Source: Orychophragmus violaceus
Lineage: Eukaryota; Streptophyta; Magnoliopsida; Brassicales; Brassicaceae
Assembly: GCA_030180135.1 (NCBI GenBank)
Contig: CM058236.1
Coordinates: 56,323,728-56,387,727, forward strand
Length of the DNA: 64,000 nt
Direction of reading: 5' to 3'
Shown here: in pieces, positions 1 through 9,961 of the stretch
Layout: the number at the start of each line of letters is the position of its first letter
Numbering within the stretch: position 1 is the first letter of the stretch
Position numbers and translations under genes: made by a program
Notes under the pieces: model-generated
What the model was told of the DNA's origin: nothing
Database searches by the model: none
What the model saw: the letters and a program-made list of their open reading frames with translations, nothing else

Positions 1-2
1 TC

Positions 3-2327
3 CAAAATGAAGTACAGAACCAACTTGGCAAGAGCATTAAGGCTCTTCGGTCCGACCGAGGAGGAGAATACTTAAGCCAAGAATTCAGTGATCATCTAAG
101 AGAGTGTGGGATCGTGTCCCAACTCACTCCTCCTGGAACACCTCAATGGAATGGTGTGTCTGAGAGGAGAAATCGGACCTTATTGGATATGGTTCGATCT
201 ATGATGAGTCACACAGACCTTCCAATATCCCTTTGGGGATATGCTCTGCTAACAGCAGTGTTCACTCTAAATAGAGCGCCATCGAAAGCAGTAGCAAAGA
301 CACCATATGAATTATGGACTGGAGTGGCTCCAGTGCTGTCTTATCTAAGAATTTGGGGTTGTGAAGCCTATGTCAAGAGATTAATCTCAGACAAGCTTAC
401 ACCAAAGTCTGATAAATGCTACTTCATTGGTTATCCGAAGGAAACCAAGGCTTATTACTTCTATCTACGTTCCGAGAACAAGATCTTTGTTGCCCGGGAT
501 TGTAACTTTCTTGAGAGGGAGTTTCTCTCTAAGAAAGACATTGGGAGTAAGGTACTGCTTGAAGAAATTCAAGATGAACAGGATACTGCTCAACCTAATG
601 AGGAAGAGCAGCAGGAGGACCTACAAGAAATTGTAAAGCCTGAACCTGTAGTACCTGAAGTTCGAAGATCCGGGAGGATCCGTCACGAACCCGAGAGATA
701 TCAAGGATTCCTCGTAACTAACTGTCATGATCTTCTGATCATTGATGGTGATGAACCATCGAACTTCAATCAAGCCATGATGGGCCCAGATTCCTCTAAG
801 TGGCGTAAGGCCACAGATTCCGAAATGGACTCCATGTCGATCAACCAAGTATTTTCGTTGGTTGATTTACCCGCTGGTGTAAAAGCCATCGAGTGCAAAT
901 GGATCTTCAAGAAGAAGATTGACGTGGATGGAAATTTCCAGATTTATAAAGCCAGGTTGGTGGCAAAAGGTTTCAGACAAGTTCACGGTGTGGATTACGA
1001 TGAAACCTATTCACCAGTGGCTATGATGAAATCTATTCGGATTCTACTAGCAACTGCAGCTTTTCATGATTATGAAATTTGGCAGATGGACGTGAAAACC
1101 GCCTTCCTGAATGGTATTCTGGAAGAGGATGTGTATATGACACAACCTGATGGTTACATAGATCCAAAGAATGCTGGGAAGGTATGCAAGCTTCATAAAT
1201 CCATTTATGGATTAAAGCAAGCATCGAGGAGCTGGAATCTTTGTTTTGATGAAGCGATCAAGCAATTTGACTTCATCAGAAACGAAGAAGAACAATGCGT
1301 GTATAAGAAAACTAGTGGGAGCAAGATAGTATTTCTTATTCTGTATGTCGATGACATACTGCTTCTCGGAAACGACGTTCCAATGCTGAAGTCTGTAAAG
1401 GACTGGCTTGGAAGTTGTTTTTCCATGAAAGACATGGGTGAAGCCGCATACGTTCTTGGAATCAGGATCTACCGGGATAGATCTAGAAGGCTGATAGGCT
1501 TGTGTCAAGATTCATACATTGACAAAGTCCTACAAAGATTCAGCATGAAAGATTCCAAGAAGGGCTTCACGCCAATGGTACATGGCACAACGCTAAGCAA
1601 GAAGCAGAGCCCTACGACGGCTGCTGAGCTTGAGCGCATGAAGAATATTCCTTATGCATCTGCAATAGGATCTATCATGTATGCCATGATCTGTACTCGT
1701 CCTGATGTTGCTTATGCATTGAGCATGACGAGTAGATACCAGTCAAATCCAGGTGAAAACCATTGGATTGCCGTCAAGAACATCCTGAAGTATCTAAGAC
1801 ATACTAAGGACAAGTTCTTGGTATACGGTGGAAGTGATGTGCTTAAAGTCAGTGGATTCACGGACGCAAGTTTCCAGACAGACCAAGATGATTTCCGGTC
1901 ACAGTCCGGTTATATCTTTTGTCTGAATGGCGGTGCAATCAGTTGGAGAAGCTCCAAGCAAGACACCGTTGCTGATTCCACTACAGAAGCTGAATATATC
2001 GCCGCCTCAGAAGCAGCGAAGGAAGCTGTTTGGATACGAAAGTTCATTATTGAACTAGGTGTGATACCAAATGCGGTTGAGCCTCTGGCACTGTTTTGTG
2101 ACAACAATGGTGCTATAGCTCAGGCAAAGGAACCAAGATCACACCAGAAATCCAAGCATGTTCTAAGAAGATTTCACTTGATACGTGACATCATTAATAG
2201 AAAGGAAGTCAAGATCAACCGAGTTCAGACAGATGATAACATCGCTGATCCGTTGACAAAGCCACTCCCAAAACCTAAGCTCGAGTTCCTGACTGAAGCT
2301 GTAGGCATTAGAGACATTGAAATGTAA
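3..2327 (+). CDS. copia pol polyprotein, C-terminal 774 residues (integrase core end, RT, RNase H), 5' partial
   Basis: The frame is open from base 3 to the TAA at 2325-2327 with no internal stop. It begins with the integrase core segment containing SDRGGEY and the motif PQWNGVSERRNRT, which carries the third acidic residue of the DDE triad. A linker with RRSGRIRHEPERY leads into the RT domain, which has the catalytic YVDDILLLGND near position 1345. RNase H follows, with TDASFQTD, ADSTTEAEYIAASEA and CDNNGAIAQ, ending at DPLTKPLP. All key RT and RNase H motifs look intact, so this 3' half could still encode active domains; gag and protease lie outside the window. Copia pol makes and integrates the element's cDNA in virus-like particles. 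The start is the window edge, not a real initiation codon. Confidence 0.9.
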   Translation, partial: QNEVQNQLGKSIKALRSDRGGEYLSQEFSDHLRECGIVSQLTPPGTPQWNGVSERRNRTLLDMVRSMMSHTDLPISLWGYALLTAVFTLNRAPSKAVAKTPYELWTGVAPVLSYLRIWGCEAYVKRLISDKLTPKSDKCYFIGYPKETKAYYFYLRSENKIFVARDCNFLEREFLSKKDIGSKVLLEEIQDEQDTAQPNEEEQQEDLQEIVKPEPVVPEVRRSGRIRHEPERYQGFLVTNCHDLLIIDGDEPSNFNQAMMGPDSSKWRKATDSEMDSMSINQVFSLVDLPAGVKAIECKWIFKKKIDVDGNFQIYKARLVAKGFRQVHGVDYDETYSPVAMMKSIRILLATAAFHDYEIWQMDVKTAFLNGILEEDVYMTQPDGYIDPKNAGKVCKLHKSIYGLKQASRSWNLCFDEAIKQFDFIRNEEEQCVYKKTSGSKIVFLILYVDDILLLGNDVPMLKSVKDWLGSCFSMKDMGEAAYVLGIRIYRDRSRRLIGLCQDSYIDKVLQRFSMKDSKKGFTPMVHGTTLSKKQSPTTAAELERMKNIPYASAIGSIMYAMICTRPDVAYALSMTSRYQSNPGENHWIAVKNILKYLRHTKDKFLVYGGSDVLKVSGFTDASFQTDQDDFRSQSGYIFCLNGGAISWRSSKQDTVADSTTEAEYIAASEAAKEAVWIRKFIIELGVIPNAVEPLALFCDNNGAIAQAKEPRSHQKSKHVLRRFHLIRDIINRKEVKINRVQTDDNIADPLTKPLPKPKLEFLTEAVGIRDIEM

Positions 2328-3177
2328 TCTAAATTTGAGTGGGAGTTTGAGGGCTTTATTTAGTTTTTGATATGTTCTTGTAAAACATTTTATGATGTTT
2401 AATGAAATTATTATTTCAAGATTATTTTAACTGTGATGAAATAATCGTTCCAAAGTGATATGAACCATTTTATAGGTCATCAAAGTAAGTGACTTGATCT
2501 TGAGTTATCAAAGTCATTTAGCTTGATCATGAGACCCTATATTTGATAGATGGCTTATATCATCATGTCCCTAGTCGAAGGTTGTTGAAATTGGAACACC
2601 AACAACCGTGTGAGACTGGATTGGTATGTGACTTATGACAAAGTCTCAGTGTGTCATAGATGCACGGCATCAAAGCCAGTACATAAGTGTATGTAGGGTA
2701 CATACGACCGGACAAGACCCGATTATAAGAACTCTTCAGGATATTTATATCTGTGTCATAAGAGATTCTTACTACGACTATAGAGTATAGTCCTTAGACC
2801 TGAGTTCGCATGCATGTGACTGCACATGAACTAATGCGCTTTGATCATTGTCTAATGCTATCGTTAAGCGATAGTTATAAGGACCTTGTTTGGGTGTATT
2901 ATGAAATGAGTAGTTTATAGTGATGGAACAAGACGGGATTTGTCCCTCCAATATAAATGGAGTGAATATCTCTAGGCCAATCGGAGATTTGAATACTGGA
3001 AAATGCATGGCCATGCTCAAACGGACTGTCCCGAGTCGTTTGGATTGTCAGTATCAAATCAGAGTCCGATGAACATGATTAGACTTTATAAGGATGACAC
3101 TCATCTTGCCTTATGACTAATCGAGATATTGAGACAAAAGGATTATGAATACAGAGATTCCAGTACAAGTGGGAGAT
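2328..3177 (+). other. 3' noncoding region of copia element E1
   Basis: No coding capacity is seen between the pol stop and the 3' LTR. The stretch is paralogous to 7976-8854, with which it shares long similar blocks such as the one around CGAAGGTTGTTGAA. It ends in AAGTGGGAGAT, a polypurine tract for plus-strand priming just before the LTR. Long 3' noncoding regions of 0.8-0.9 kb are a shared trait of all members of this family here (compare 9139-9961 and 46314-47101 on the minus strand). Confidence 0.7.
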
Positions 3178-3813
3178 TGTTGGAATTGTGTCCAGTAATC
3201 TCGGTACTGTCTCTAGAAAGTAAGAGTATGTCAATGATCAGACATAAGTCATATAATACTGGGGGTCATGATGGCTTGCTAGAGTCCGCTCATGATCTAT
3301 AAGTCTTGGACTTATTGCCTTTATTATATGATCCCATATGGGTCACACGCCTAAGCTAACGGGAAAATACGAAGGAACGGTTAGCAGAAGTACGGTAAAA
3401 GTGCTAGGCATTTACTGTACTTAGAGAGTATAAAGGGCCTGATTAAATCCATGGGATTTAATCAGAACTGAGAATTGGGCCCAAAAGCCCATAAGAACTA
3501 AAGGGAGTTTTAATGAATAAAACTTGACCTAAAGCTCTCTAATTTTCCTCAGTCTCTGCGCCTCCCTCCTCTCTCTCTGCGCCTCTCTTTCAGCTGGTCT
3601 AGCAGCCAAATTTCCCGGTGTGCGTGTGTGAGCCTTTGGAGGATCCATCCCTTGGTGGTTCTGCTGATCTCTGACCCGTGCCTTCCATTCCGCTGCATAA
3701 ACAAGGTAACAGGTGAGATCCATTATGTTTCTAAATAAGAGAACCTAGATCTGCATGTTTAGTAGGATGAATCAATCTGGGAATTGAATCAGGAAACACT
3801 AAACGATCCAACA
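3178..3813 (+). repeat. copia LTR (636 bp), 3' LTR of E1 followed by a primer-binding site
   Basis: It starts TGTTGG directly after the purine tract and ends CCAACA, giving the TG...CA termini expected of an LTR. The terminal 6 bp are inverted complements. A tRNA primer-binding site follows one base later, so the same LTR also sits in 5' LTR position relative to the truncated sequence downstream. That arrangement is typical of recombination between LTRs of two elements. Confidence 0.8.
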
Positions 3814-3814
3814 G

Positions 3815-3826
3815 TGGTATCAGAGC
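3815..3826 (+). promoter_or_regulatory. Primer-binding site, initiator-tRNA-Met type
   Basis: TGGTATCAGAGC, complementary to the 3' end of plant initiator methionine tRNA, is the standard primer site of plant copia elements. It lies one base after the LTR end at 3813. Confidence 0.85.
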
Positions 3827-4145
3827 AGACATAAGTAAGAGTATGATCATTTAGGGCACATCAGCGAGAAACGCATCAAGAGGCTCCATTCGAATGGACT
3901 TCTTGGCTCATTTGACTTTGAGTCATGTGAGAAATGCGAATCCTGCATGATGGGCAAAATGACACAGGCCCCCTTTAATAAACCTAACGAGAGGGCCAGT
4001 GACTTATTGGGCCTGATACACACTGATGTGTGTGGCCCAATGTCCACAAATGCAAGAGGAAACTATCAGTACTTCATTACCTTCACTGATGATTTCAGTA
4101 GGTATGGATATGTTTATTTAATGAAACATAAGTCTGAATCTTTTA
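3827..4145 (+). pseudogene. copia pol fragment (pre-integrase zinc finger and start of integrase), element E2
   Basis: Shortly after the primer site, from 3851, the sequence enters the pre-integrase HHCC zinc-binding region (LGHISEKR, CEKCESCMMGKM) and the first integrase core segment (DVCGP, TFTDDFSRYG). Gag, protease and the first half of the pre-integrase domain are missing, so a deletion joined the leader to the middle of pol. The open frame ends at 4162, where unrelated sequence begins. It cannot make a functional product. Confidence 0.8.
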
Positions 4146-4283
4146 CATACTCTTATCATTGACATACTCTTACTTTCAACAAACCGCGAAGCTCGGTTTA
4201 ACCGATTGACTATTCGCGGGACGTAAAATTTTAATGGGCCAAACAATCGGATCTAAGATCCAACTCGGCCCATTAACGCAATA
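4146..4283. other. Rearrangement filler between two copia fragments
   Basis: Bases 4155-4177 are the reverse complement of the LTR start region near 3220-3244, so a scrap of LTR lies here in inverted orientation. The remaining about 105 bp match nothing else I recognise in the window. They contain a 10-bp inverted repeat, TTAATGGGCC at 4231-4240 and GGCCCATTAA at 4267-4276, enclosing a smaller palindrome. The next copia frame begins at 4284. Confidence 0.6.
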
Positions 4284-7262
4284 TGTGGGGCTCATATTTG
4301 TACTAATATGCAGGCGCTCAGCAACAGTAGAAGGTTGAAGCAAGGGCAAGTAGAGTTGCGGGTTGGCAATGGAGCGAAGGTTCCAGCACTGGCCGTTGGC
4401 ACTTACTTGTTGTCTTTACCTTCTGGATTGATTTTAGAACTTGAGAATTGTTATTTTGTACCTGCTATAAGCAGAAATATCATTTCAGTTTCATTGTTGG
4501 ATTTGCAAGGATTTGATTTTTCTATTAAGAATAAATTGTGTTCCTTTAATCTCAATGATATGTTCTATGGCTGTGCCCCTCTTATAAATGGGCTGTACAT
4601 GCTGGATCAATCTGCTCCAGTATATAACATAAATACAAAACGGTTCAAATCTAACGAAGAAAATGAAACGTTTCTCTGGCATTGTCGTTTAGGGCACATT
4701 AGTGAGAAACGCGTCAAGAGGCTCCATTCAAATGGACTCTTGGGCTCATTTGACTTTGAGTCTTGTGAGCAATGCGAATCTTGCCTAATGGGCAAAATGA
4801 CACGGGCCCCTTTCAATAAACCCACAGAAAGGGCCAGTGAACTATTGGGCCTGATACATACTGACGTGTGTGGCCCAATGTCCACAAGTGCTAGAGGAAA
4901 CTTTCAGTACTTCATTACATTCACTGATGATTTCAGTAGATATGGATATGTCTACTTGATGAAACATAAGTCGGAAACCTTTGAAAAGTTCAAAGAATTC
5001 CAGAATGAAGTACAAAACCAGCTTGGTAAAAGTATTAAAGCTCTTCGGTCGGACCGAGGAGGAGAATACTTGAGCCAGGAATTCCGTGATCATCTGAGTG
5101 AGTGTGGGATCATCTCCCAACTCACACCTCCTGGAACACCTCAGTGGAATGGTGTGTCTGAGAGAAGGAATCGGACATTGTTAGATATGGTCCGATCCAT
5201 GATGAGTCACACAGACCTTCCTATATCCCTTTGGGGATATGCTTTGCTCACCGCAACGTTCACACTGAACAGAGTGCCATCAAAGGCAGTAGCAAAGACA
5301 CCATATGAGATATGGACTGGAAAAGCTCCAGCAATGTCTTTTCTCAGAATTTGGGGTTGTGAAGCCTATGTCAAAAGATTAATCTCAGACAAGCTTACAC
5401 CAAAATCTGACAAATGCTACTTCATTGGTTATCCTAGGGATACCAAGGCTTATTACTTCTATCTGCGATCCGAGAACAAAATCTTTGTTGCTCGGGATTG
5501 TACTTTTCTTGAAAGAGAGTTTCTCTCTAGAAAAGATAGTGGGAGTAAGGTACAACTTGATGAAATTCAAGAAGGACAGGAACCTGTTCAACCTAATGAG
5601 GAAGAATAGCAGGATGAATTACATGAAGTTGTAATAGAACCTGAACCTGCAGTACCTGAAGTTCGAAGATCGGGAAGGATCCGTCAGGAACCTGATAGAT
5701 ATCAGGGATTCCTTGTGACTAATTGCCATGATCTTTTGATCATTGACGGTGATGAACCCTCGAACTTTGCAGAAGCCATGATGGGCACTGACTCCTTAAA
5801 GTGGCGTGAAGCCACTGAATCCGAGATGGACTCCATGTCTACTAACCGAGTGTTTTCACTGGTTGATTTACCTGCTGGTGCAAAAGCCATCGAGTGTAAA
5901 TGGATCTTCAAGAAGAAGATTGACATGGATGGTAATGTCCAGATTTACAAGGCCAGGTTGGTGGCAAAAGGTTTCAAGAAAATTCATGGTATAGACTATG
6001 ATGAAACCTATTCACCAGTGGCAATGATGAAATCAATTCGGATTCTCCTAGCAACTGCAGCTCATTATGACTATGAGATTTGGCAGATGGATGTAAAAAC
6101 CGCCTTCCTGAATGGAATCTTGGAAGAGGATGTGTACATGACACAGCCTGACGGTTACATTGATCCTAAGAATGCTGGGAAAGTATGCAAACTTCACAAA
6201 TCCATTTATGGATTGAAGCAAGCATCGAGGAGTTGGAATCTTCGTTTTGATGAAGCAATAAAGAACTTTGACTTCATCAGAAACCAAGAGGAACAATGTG
6301 TGTATAAGAAAACTAGTGGGAGCAAAGTGGCGTTTCTTATCCTATATGTCGATGACATATTGCTTATTGGAAATGATATTCAAATGCTGAAGTCTGTTAA
6401 AGACTGGCTGGGAAGTTGTTTTTCCATGAAGGACATGGGTGAAGCCGCGTATATTCTTGGAATCCGAATCTTTAGAGATAGATCTAAAAGGTTGATTGGA
6501 CTTTGTCAAGATTCCTACATAGACAAAGTTCTGCATCGATTCGGAATGGAAAATTCCAAGAAGGGATTCACGCCAATGATACATGGTGCTACACTAAGCA
6601 AGGATCAGTGTCCTAAGACACCTGATGAGCTTAAGCGCATGAGTAGGACTCCTTATGCTTCGGCTATAGGATCTATCATGTATGCCATGATCTGTACTCG
6701 TCCTGATGTTGCTTATGCACTAAGCATGACGAGTAGGTACCAGTCTAATCCAGGTGAGAGTCACTGGATTGCCGTAAAGAATATCCTGAAGTATTTGAGG
6801 AATACTAAGGATAAGTTCTTGGTTTACGGAGGAAGTGAAGTGCTTGAAATCAGTGGATTCACGGATGCAAGTTTTCAGACAGATAAAGATGATTTCCGGT
6901 CACAGTCTGGCTACATCTTCTGTCTGAATGGCGGTGCAGTAAGTTGGAAGAGCTCCAAGCAGAGCACCGTGGCAGATTCCACAACTGAAGCTGAATACAT
7001 CGCTGCTTCAGAAGCTGCGAAAGAAGGAGTTTGGATTAGGAATTTCTTGATTGAACTCGGTGTATTCCCTGATGCCACTGAGCCTTTGGCACTGTATTGT
7101 GACAACAATGGTGCAATTGCTCAAGCCAAGGAACCGAGACATCATCAGAAATCCAAACACATTATGAGAAGGTATCACCTGATTCGTGATATAGTTAATA
7201 GAGGAGAAGTGAAGGTCAGCAGGGTTCCCACTGATGAGAACGTAGCTGATCCGTTGACAAAG
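4284..7262 (+). pseudogene. copia protease-end/integrase/RT/RNase H pseudogene (element E3) with one nonsense codon
   Basis: The frame enters just after the position of the protease catalytic DTG (first recognisable residues CGAHICTNMQ). It then runs through the pre-integrase zinc finger (HCRLGH, CEQCESCLMGKM), the integrase DDE segments (TFTDDFSRYG, SDRGGEYLSQ, WNGVSERRNRT), RT with YVDDILLIGND near 6345, and RNase H to DPLTK at 7262. A single in-frame TAG at 5607-5609, where sister copies have CAG, lies in the integrase-RT linker; the frame is otherwise open. Gag and the protease active site are absent. At 7254-7262 the sequence switches to another copy's RT. Dead as an autonomous gene. Confidence 0.88.
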
Positions 7263-7975
7263 TCCTACACGTTTTGAGCAATCCAAGAAGGGTTTTAAGC
7301 CAATGTCACATGGCAATACGTTAAGCAAGAAACAGTATCCTACGATATCTGCTGAGCTTGAATGCATGGATAGGATTCCATATGCGTCGGCAATTGGATC
7401 TATCATGTATGCCATGACACGTACTTGTTTTGATGTTGCTTTAAGCAAGACAAGTAACGACCAGTCAAATCCAGTAAAGAATCACTGGATTGCCGTAAAG
7501 AATATCCTAAAGTATTTGAGGAATACTAAGGATAAGTTCTTGGTTTACGGAGAAAGTGAGGTGCTACAAGTCGATAGAGTCTGAAAGGCAAGTTTCCAAT
7601 AGACAAAGATAATTCCTGGTCACAGTCCGGCTATATCTTGTGTCTGTCTGGCGGTGCAAGGCACTGTTGCTGACTCCATGAATTAAGCTGAACATTTCGC
7701 AGCTTGTAAAGCGGCGAAAGAGGTTGTTTGGAAAGAAAAGTTCATCACTGAACTTGATGTGATTCCCAGCGTAGTTGAGACTAGCTGCACATCAGAGGTC
7801 CAAACACCTTGAGGGTAGGTATAACCTATTCCGTGAGATAAATGACAGAGGTGTTAAGTAGATAAGCAAGTTTCATCGAATGAGAACGTTGCTAATCTAT
7901 TAACGAAGCCACTCCTTAGGCCTAAGCACGAGTCGCGGACTGTAGCTGTAGGATGAGTGAAATTAAGATGTAGTC
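7263..7975 (+). pseudogene. copia RT-tail/RNase H pseudogene (element E4), fused to E3
   Basis: After the junction, the sequence restarts upstream in the pol order. The RT C-terminal thumb region is recognisable at 7303-7584 (GSIMYAM, NHWIAVKNILKYLR), followed by RNase H with many indels and stops. The last coding similarity is near 7970. It is much more decayed than E1 or E3, so the chimera joins sequences of different ages. Confidence 0.8.
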
Positions 7976-8854
7976 TTAATTTCAGTGGGAGTTTGTAAAG
8001 GGCTTTACTTAGTTGTTTTGAAAGGTTCATGTGAACATAATATTTTATGTTTATGAAATCTATGATTTCTGGATTATTTTTAACTGTGATATAAAATAAT
8101 CGTTCCAAAATGATTCATGTCATTATATATGGGTCATCGAAGTACATGAGTTGACTTGATCCTGAAACCCCATATTTAACGAAATGACATAAATCATAGT
8201 GTCCATAGTCGAAGGTTGTTGAATTGGAACACCAACAACCACTTGAGACTAGATTGTGTTGAGACTTATGACCAAGTTTCGAGGGGTCATAGATGCGCGG
8301 CATCAAAGTCGACACATAGGTATATGTAGGGGAACATATGACCGGACATGGCCCGCTGATGAGAACTCTACAAGATATTAATATCTGTGTCATAAGAGGT
8401 TCTCATATACGACTATAGAGTATAGTCCTTAGACCTGAGTTCGCATGCATGTGGCTGCACATGAAGTAATGCGCTTTGATCATTGTCTAACGCTGTTTCG
8501 TAACTGGGAGCTATACGGACCTTGGTTGGGTGTATTATGAATTGTGTAGTTCATAGTGATGGAACAAGATGGGATTTGTCCCTGCAGTTTAACGGAGGTA
8601 ATATCTCTAGGCCAATCGGAGATTTGATAGCTGGTAAGAGAATGGCCATTCCCAAACGGACTTGCCCAAGTCGTTTGCATTGTCAGTATCAAATCTGGTC
8701 CGATAAACAAGGTCTGGCTATATAAGGATGACACGCATCTTGCCTTATGTCAGATCGAGATATTAAGACAAAAGGATTAGGGAATGTAGGATTCCAGTAC
8801 AATCGGAAGATTGTTGGGAATGTCCTTTGTAGAATTCCAGTACAAGTGGGAGAT
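7976..8854 (+). other. 3' noncoding region of copia element E4
   Basis: This is a paralogue of 2328-3177, ending in a duplicated purine tract and LTR start. The block ending TGTTGGGAATGTCC occurs at about 8790-8827 and again at 8831-8868, a short tandem duplication around the polypurine tract. I see no gene. Confidence 0.65.
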
Positions 8855-8971
8855 TGTTGGGAATGTCCTGAAATCTACCGTACTATCTCTAGAAAGTATG
8901 ATAAGTGTCGAGATCAGACATAAGTCATACTTTCTAGAGATAGTACGGTAGATTTCAGGACATTCCCAACA
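8855..8971. repeat. Perfect 47-bp inverted repeat built from two copia LTR starts
   Basis: Bases 8855-8901 and 8925-8971 are exact reverse complements, separated by 23 bp. The left arm is the start of a plus-strand LTR (TGTTGGGAATGTCC) and the right arm is the same LTR start in minus orientation. Left of it lies E4 in plus orientation; right of it lies the LTR of a minus-strand element. Confidence 0.9.
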
Positions 8972-9138
8972 GTGTGACCCTGTAGGATCATATAACACTA
9001 GCAATGAGTTCTTAACTCATTGATCATAAGTGGCTTCTAGCAAAGCGTTATGACTACCCAGTGTTATGTGATTGTCTTATCTCGACTATACGACTTTCAC
9101 TTAGAGCAAGTACAATAGATTTCAGGACATTCCCAACA
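8972..9138 (-). repeat. Truncated 3' LTR of copia-1 (167 bp)
   Basis: It is almost identical to 15518-15684, with one difference seen. The LTR terminus ...CCCAACA at 9138 is followed by the complement of the polypurine tract (ATCTCCCAC). About 510 bp of the LTR, including its CGATCG motif pair, are missing. Confidence 0.85.
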
Positions 9139-9961
9139 ATCTCCCACTTGTACTGGAATCATCTATTCCTTTAATCCCTTTGTATCTATATCTCAATCTA
9201 GCATAAGGCAAGAGCTGTGTCATCCTTATTAAGCTAGATCACGTTTATCGAATCCCGATTTGTACTGCTGAAAAACAAACGACTGACATTCACCTCGTTT
9301 GAGCGCGGCCACGCATTTCCAGTATCAAATCTTCGATAGGCCCAGAGATATTTAACTCCTGTTATATAGGAGGTACAAATCCCATCTTGTTCCATCCATG
9401 TCCCTTTCATATTTCATGATATGCCTGATCAATGTCGTTATAATCACCAGTTACGGCTGACGTTTGACAAAGTCAAGACGAACCAATCCATATGTAAGAA
9501 ACCATGATAAACTCAGGTCTAAGGACTATACTCTTTAGTCGTTATGAGAAACTCTTATGACACTCATATAACTTCTTGTAGAGTTCTCATTAACGGGTCA
9601 AGTCCGATCATGTGTTCTCTAACACATATCTATGTGATTGACTTTAATACACTTATTAAATGACTCCATGAAACATAGTCATCAGTCACCTCACATACTA
9701 GTCTCGTGTGGTTGTTAATGTCCCATTTTAACAACCTCGACCAGGGACCATTTATAATTTATGTCATTTGTTTCTTATAGGGTTTCATGATCAAGTCACA
9801 TAATTGATGACCTATAAAATGTCATAAATTACTTTGGGACAATTATTTAATAACACAATTAAATAATGCTGAAACAAATTTCATTAAAATAACATAACTA
9901 TTATGTTTTTGTGAACATCATGTCATAACTAAAACAAATACAACTCCCACTGAAATCAAGA
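9139..9961 (-). other. 3' noncoding region of copia-1
   Basis: Between the gag-pol end and the polypurine tract, about 820 bp with no coding capacity. The region is paralogous (in reverse) to 2328-3177 and 46314-47101. Confidence 0.7.

Larger units (their letters stand above)
1..3813 (+). mobile_element. Ty1/copia LTR retrotransposon (element E1), 5' part outside the window
   Basis: The window opens inside the integrase core of a plus-strand copia element. What is seen, in order: rest of integrase, reverse transcriptase and RNase H (to 2327), an 850-bp 3' noncoding stretch, a purine-rich tract (GTGGGAGAT) and a 3' LTR at 3178-3813. The gene order integrase before RT is diagnostic of Ty1/copia. 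The same family recurs three more times before 9 kb, so this is one member of a local cluster. Confidence 0.9.

Noticed and set aside
2778..3020. 80-codon minus-strand ORF in the E1 3' noncoding region
   Set aside because: Not preserved in the paralogous regions at 8.5 kb or on the minus-strand elements.
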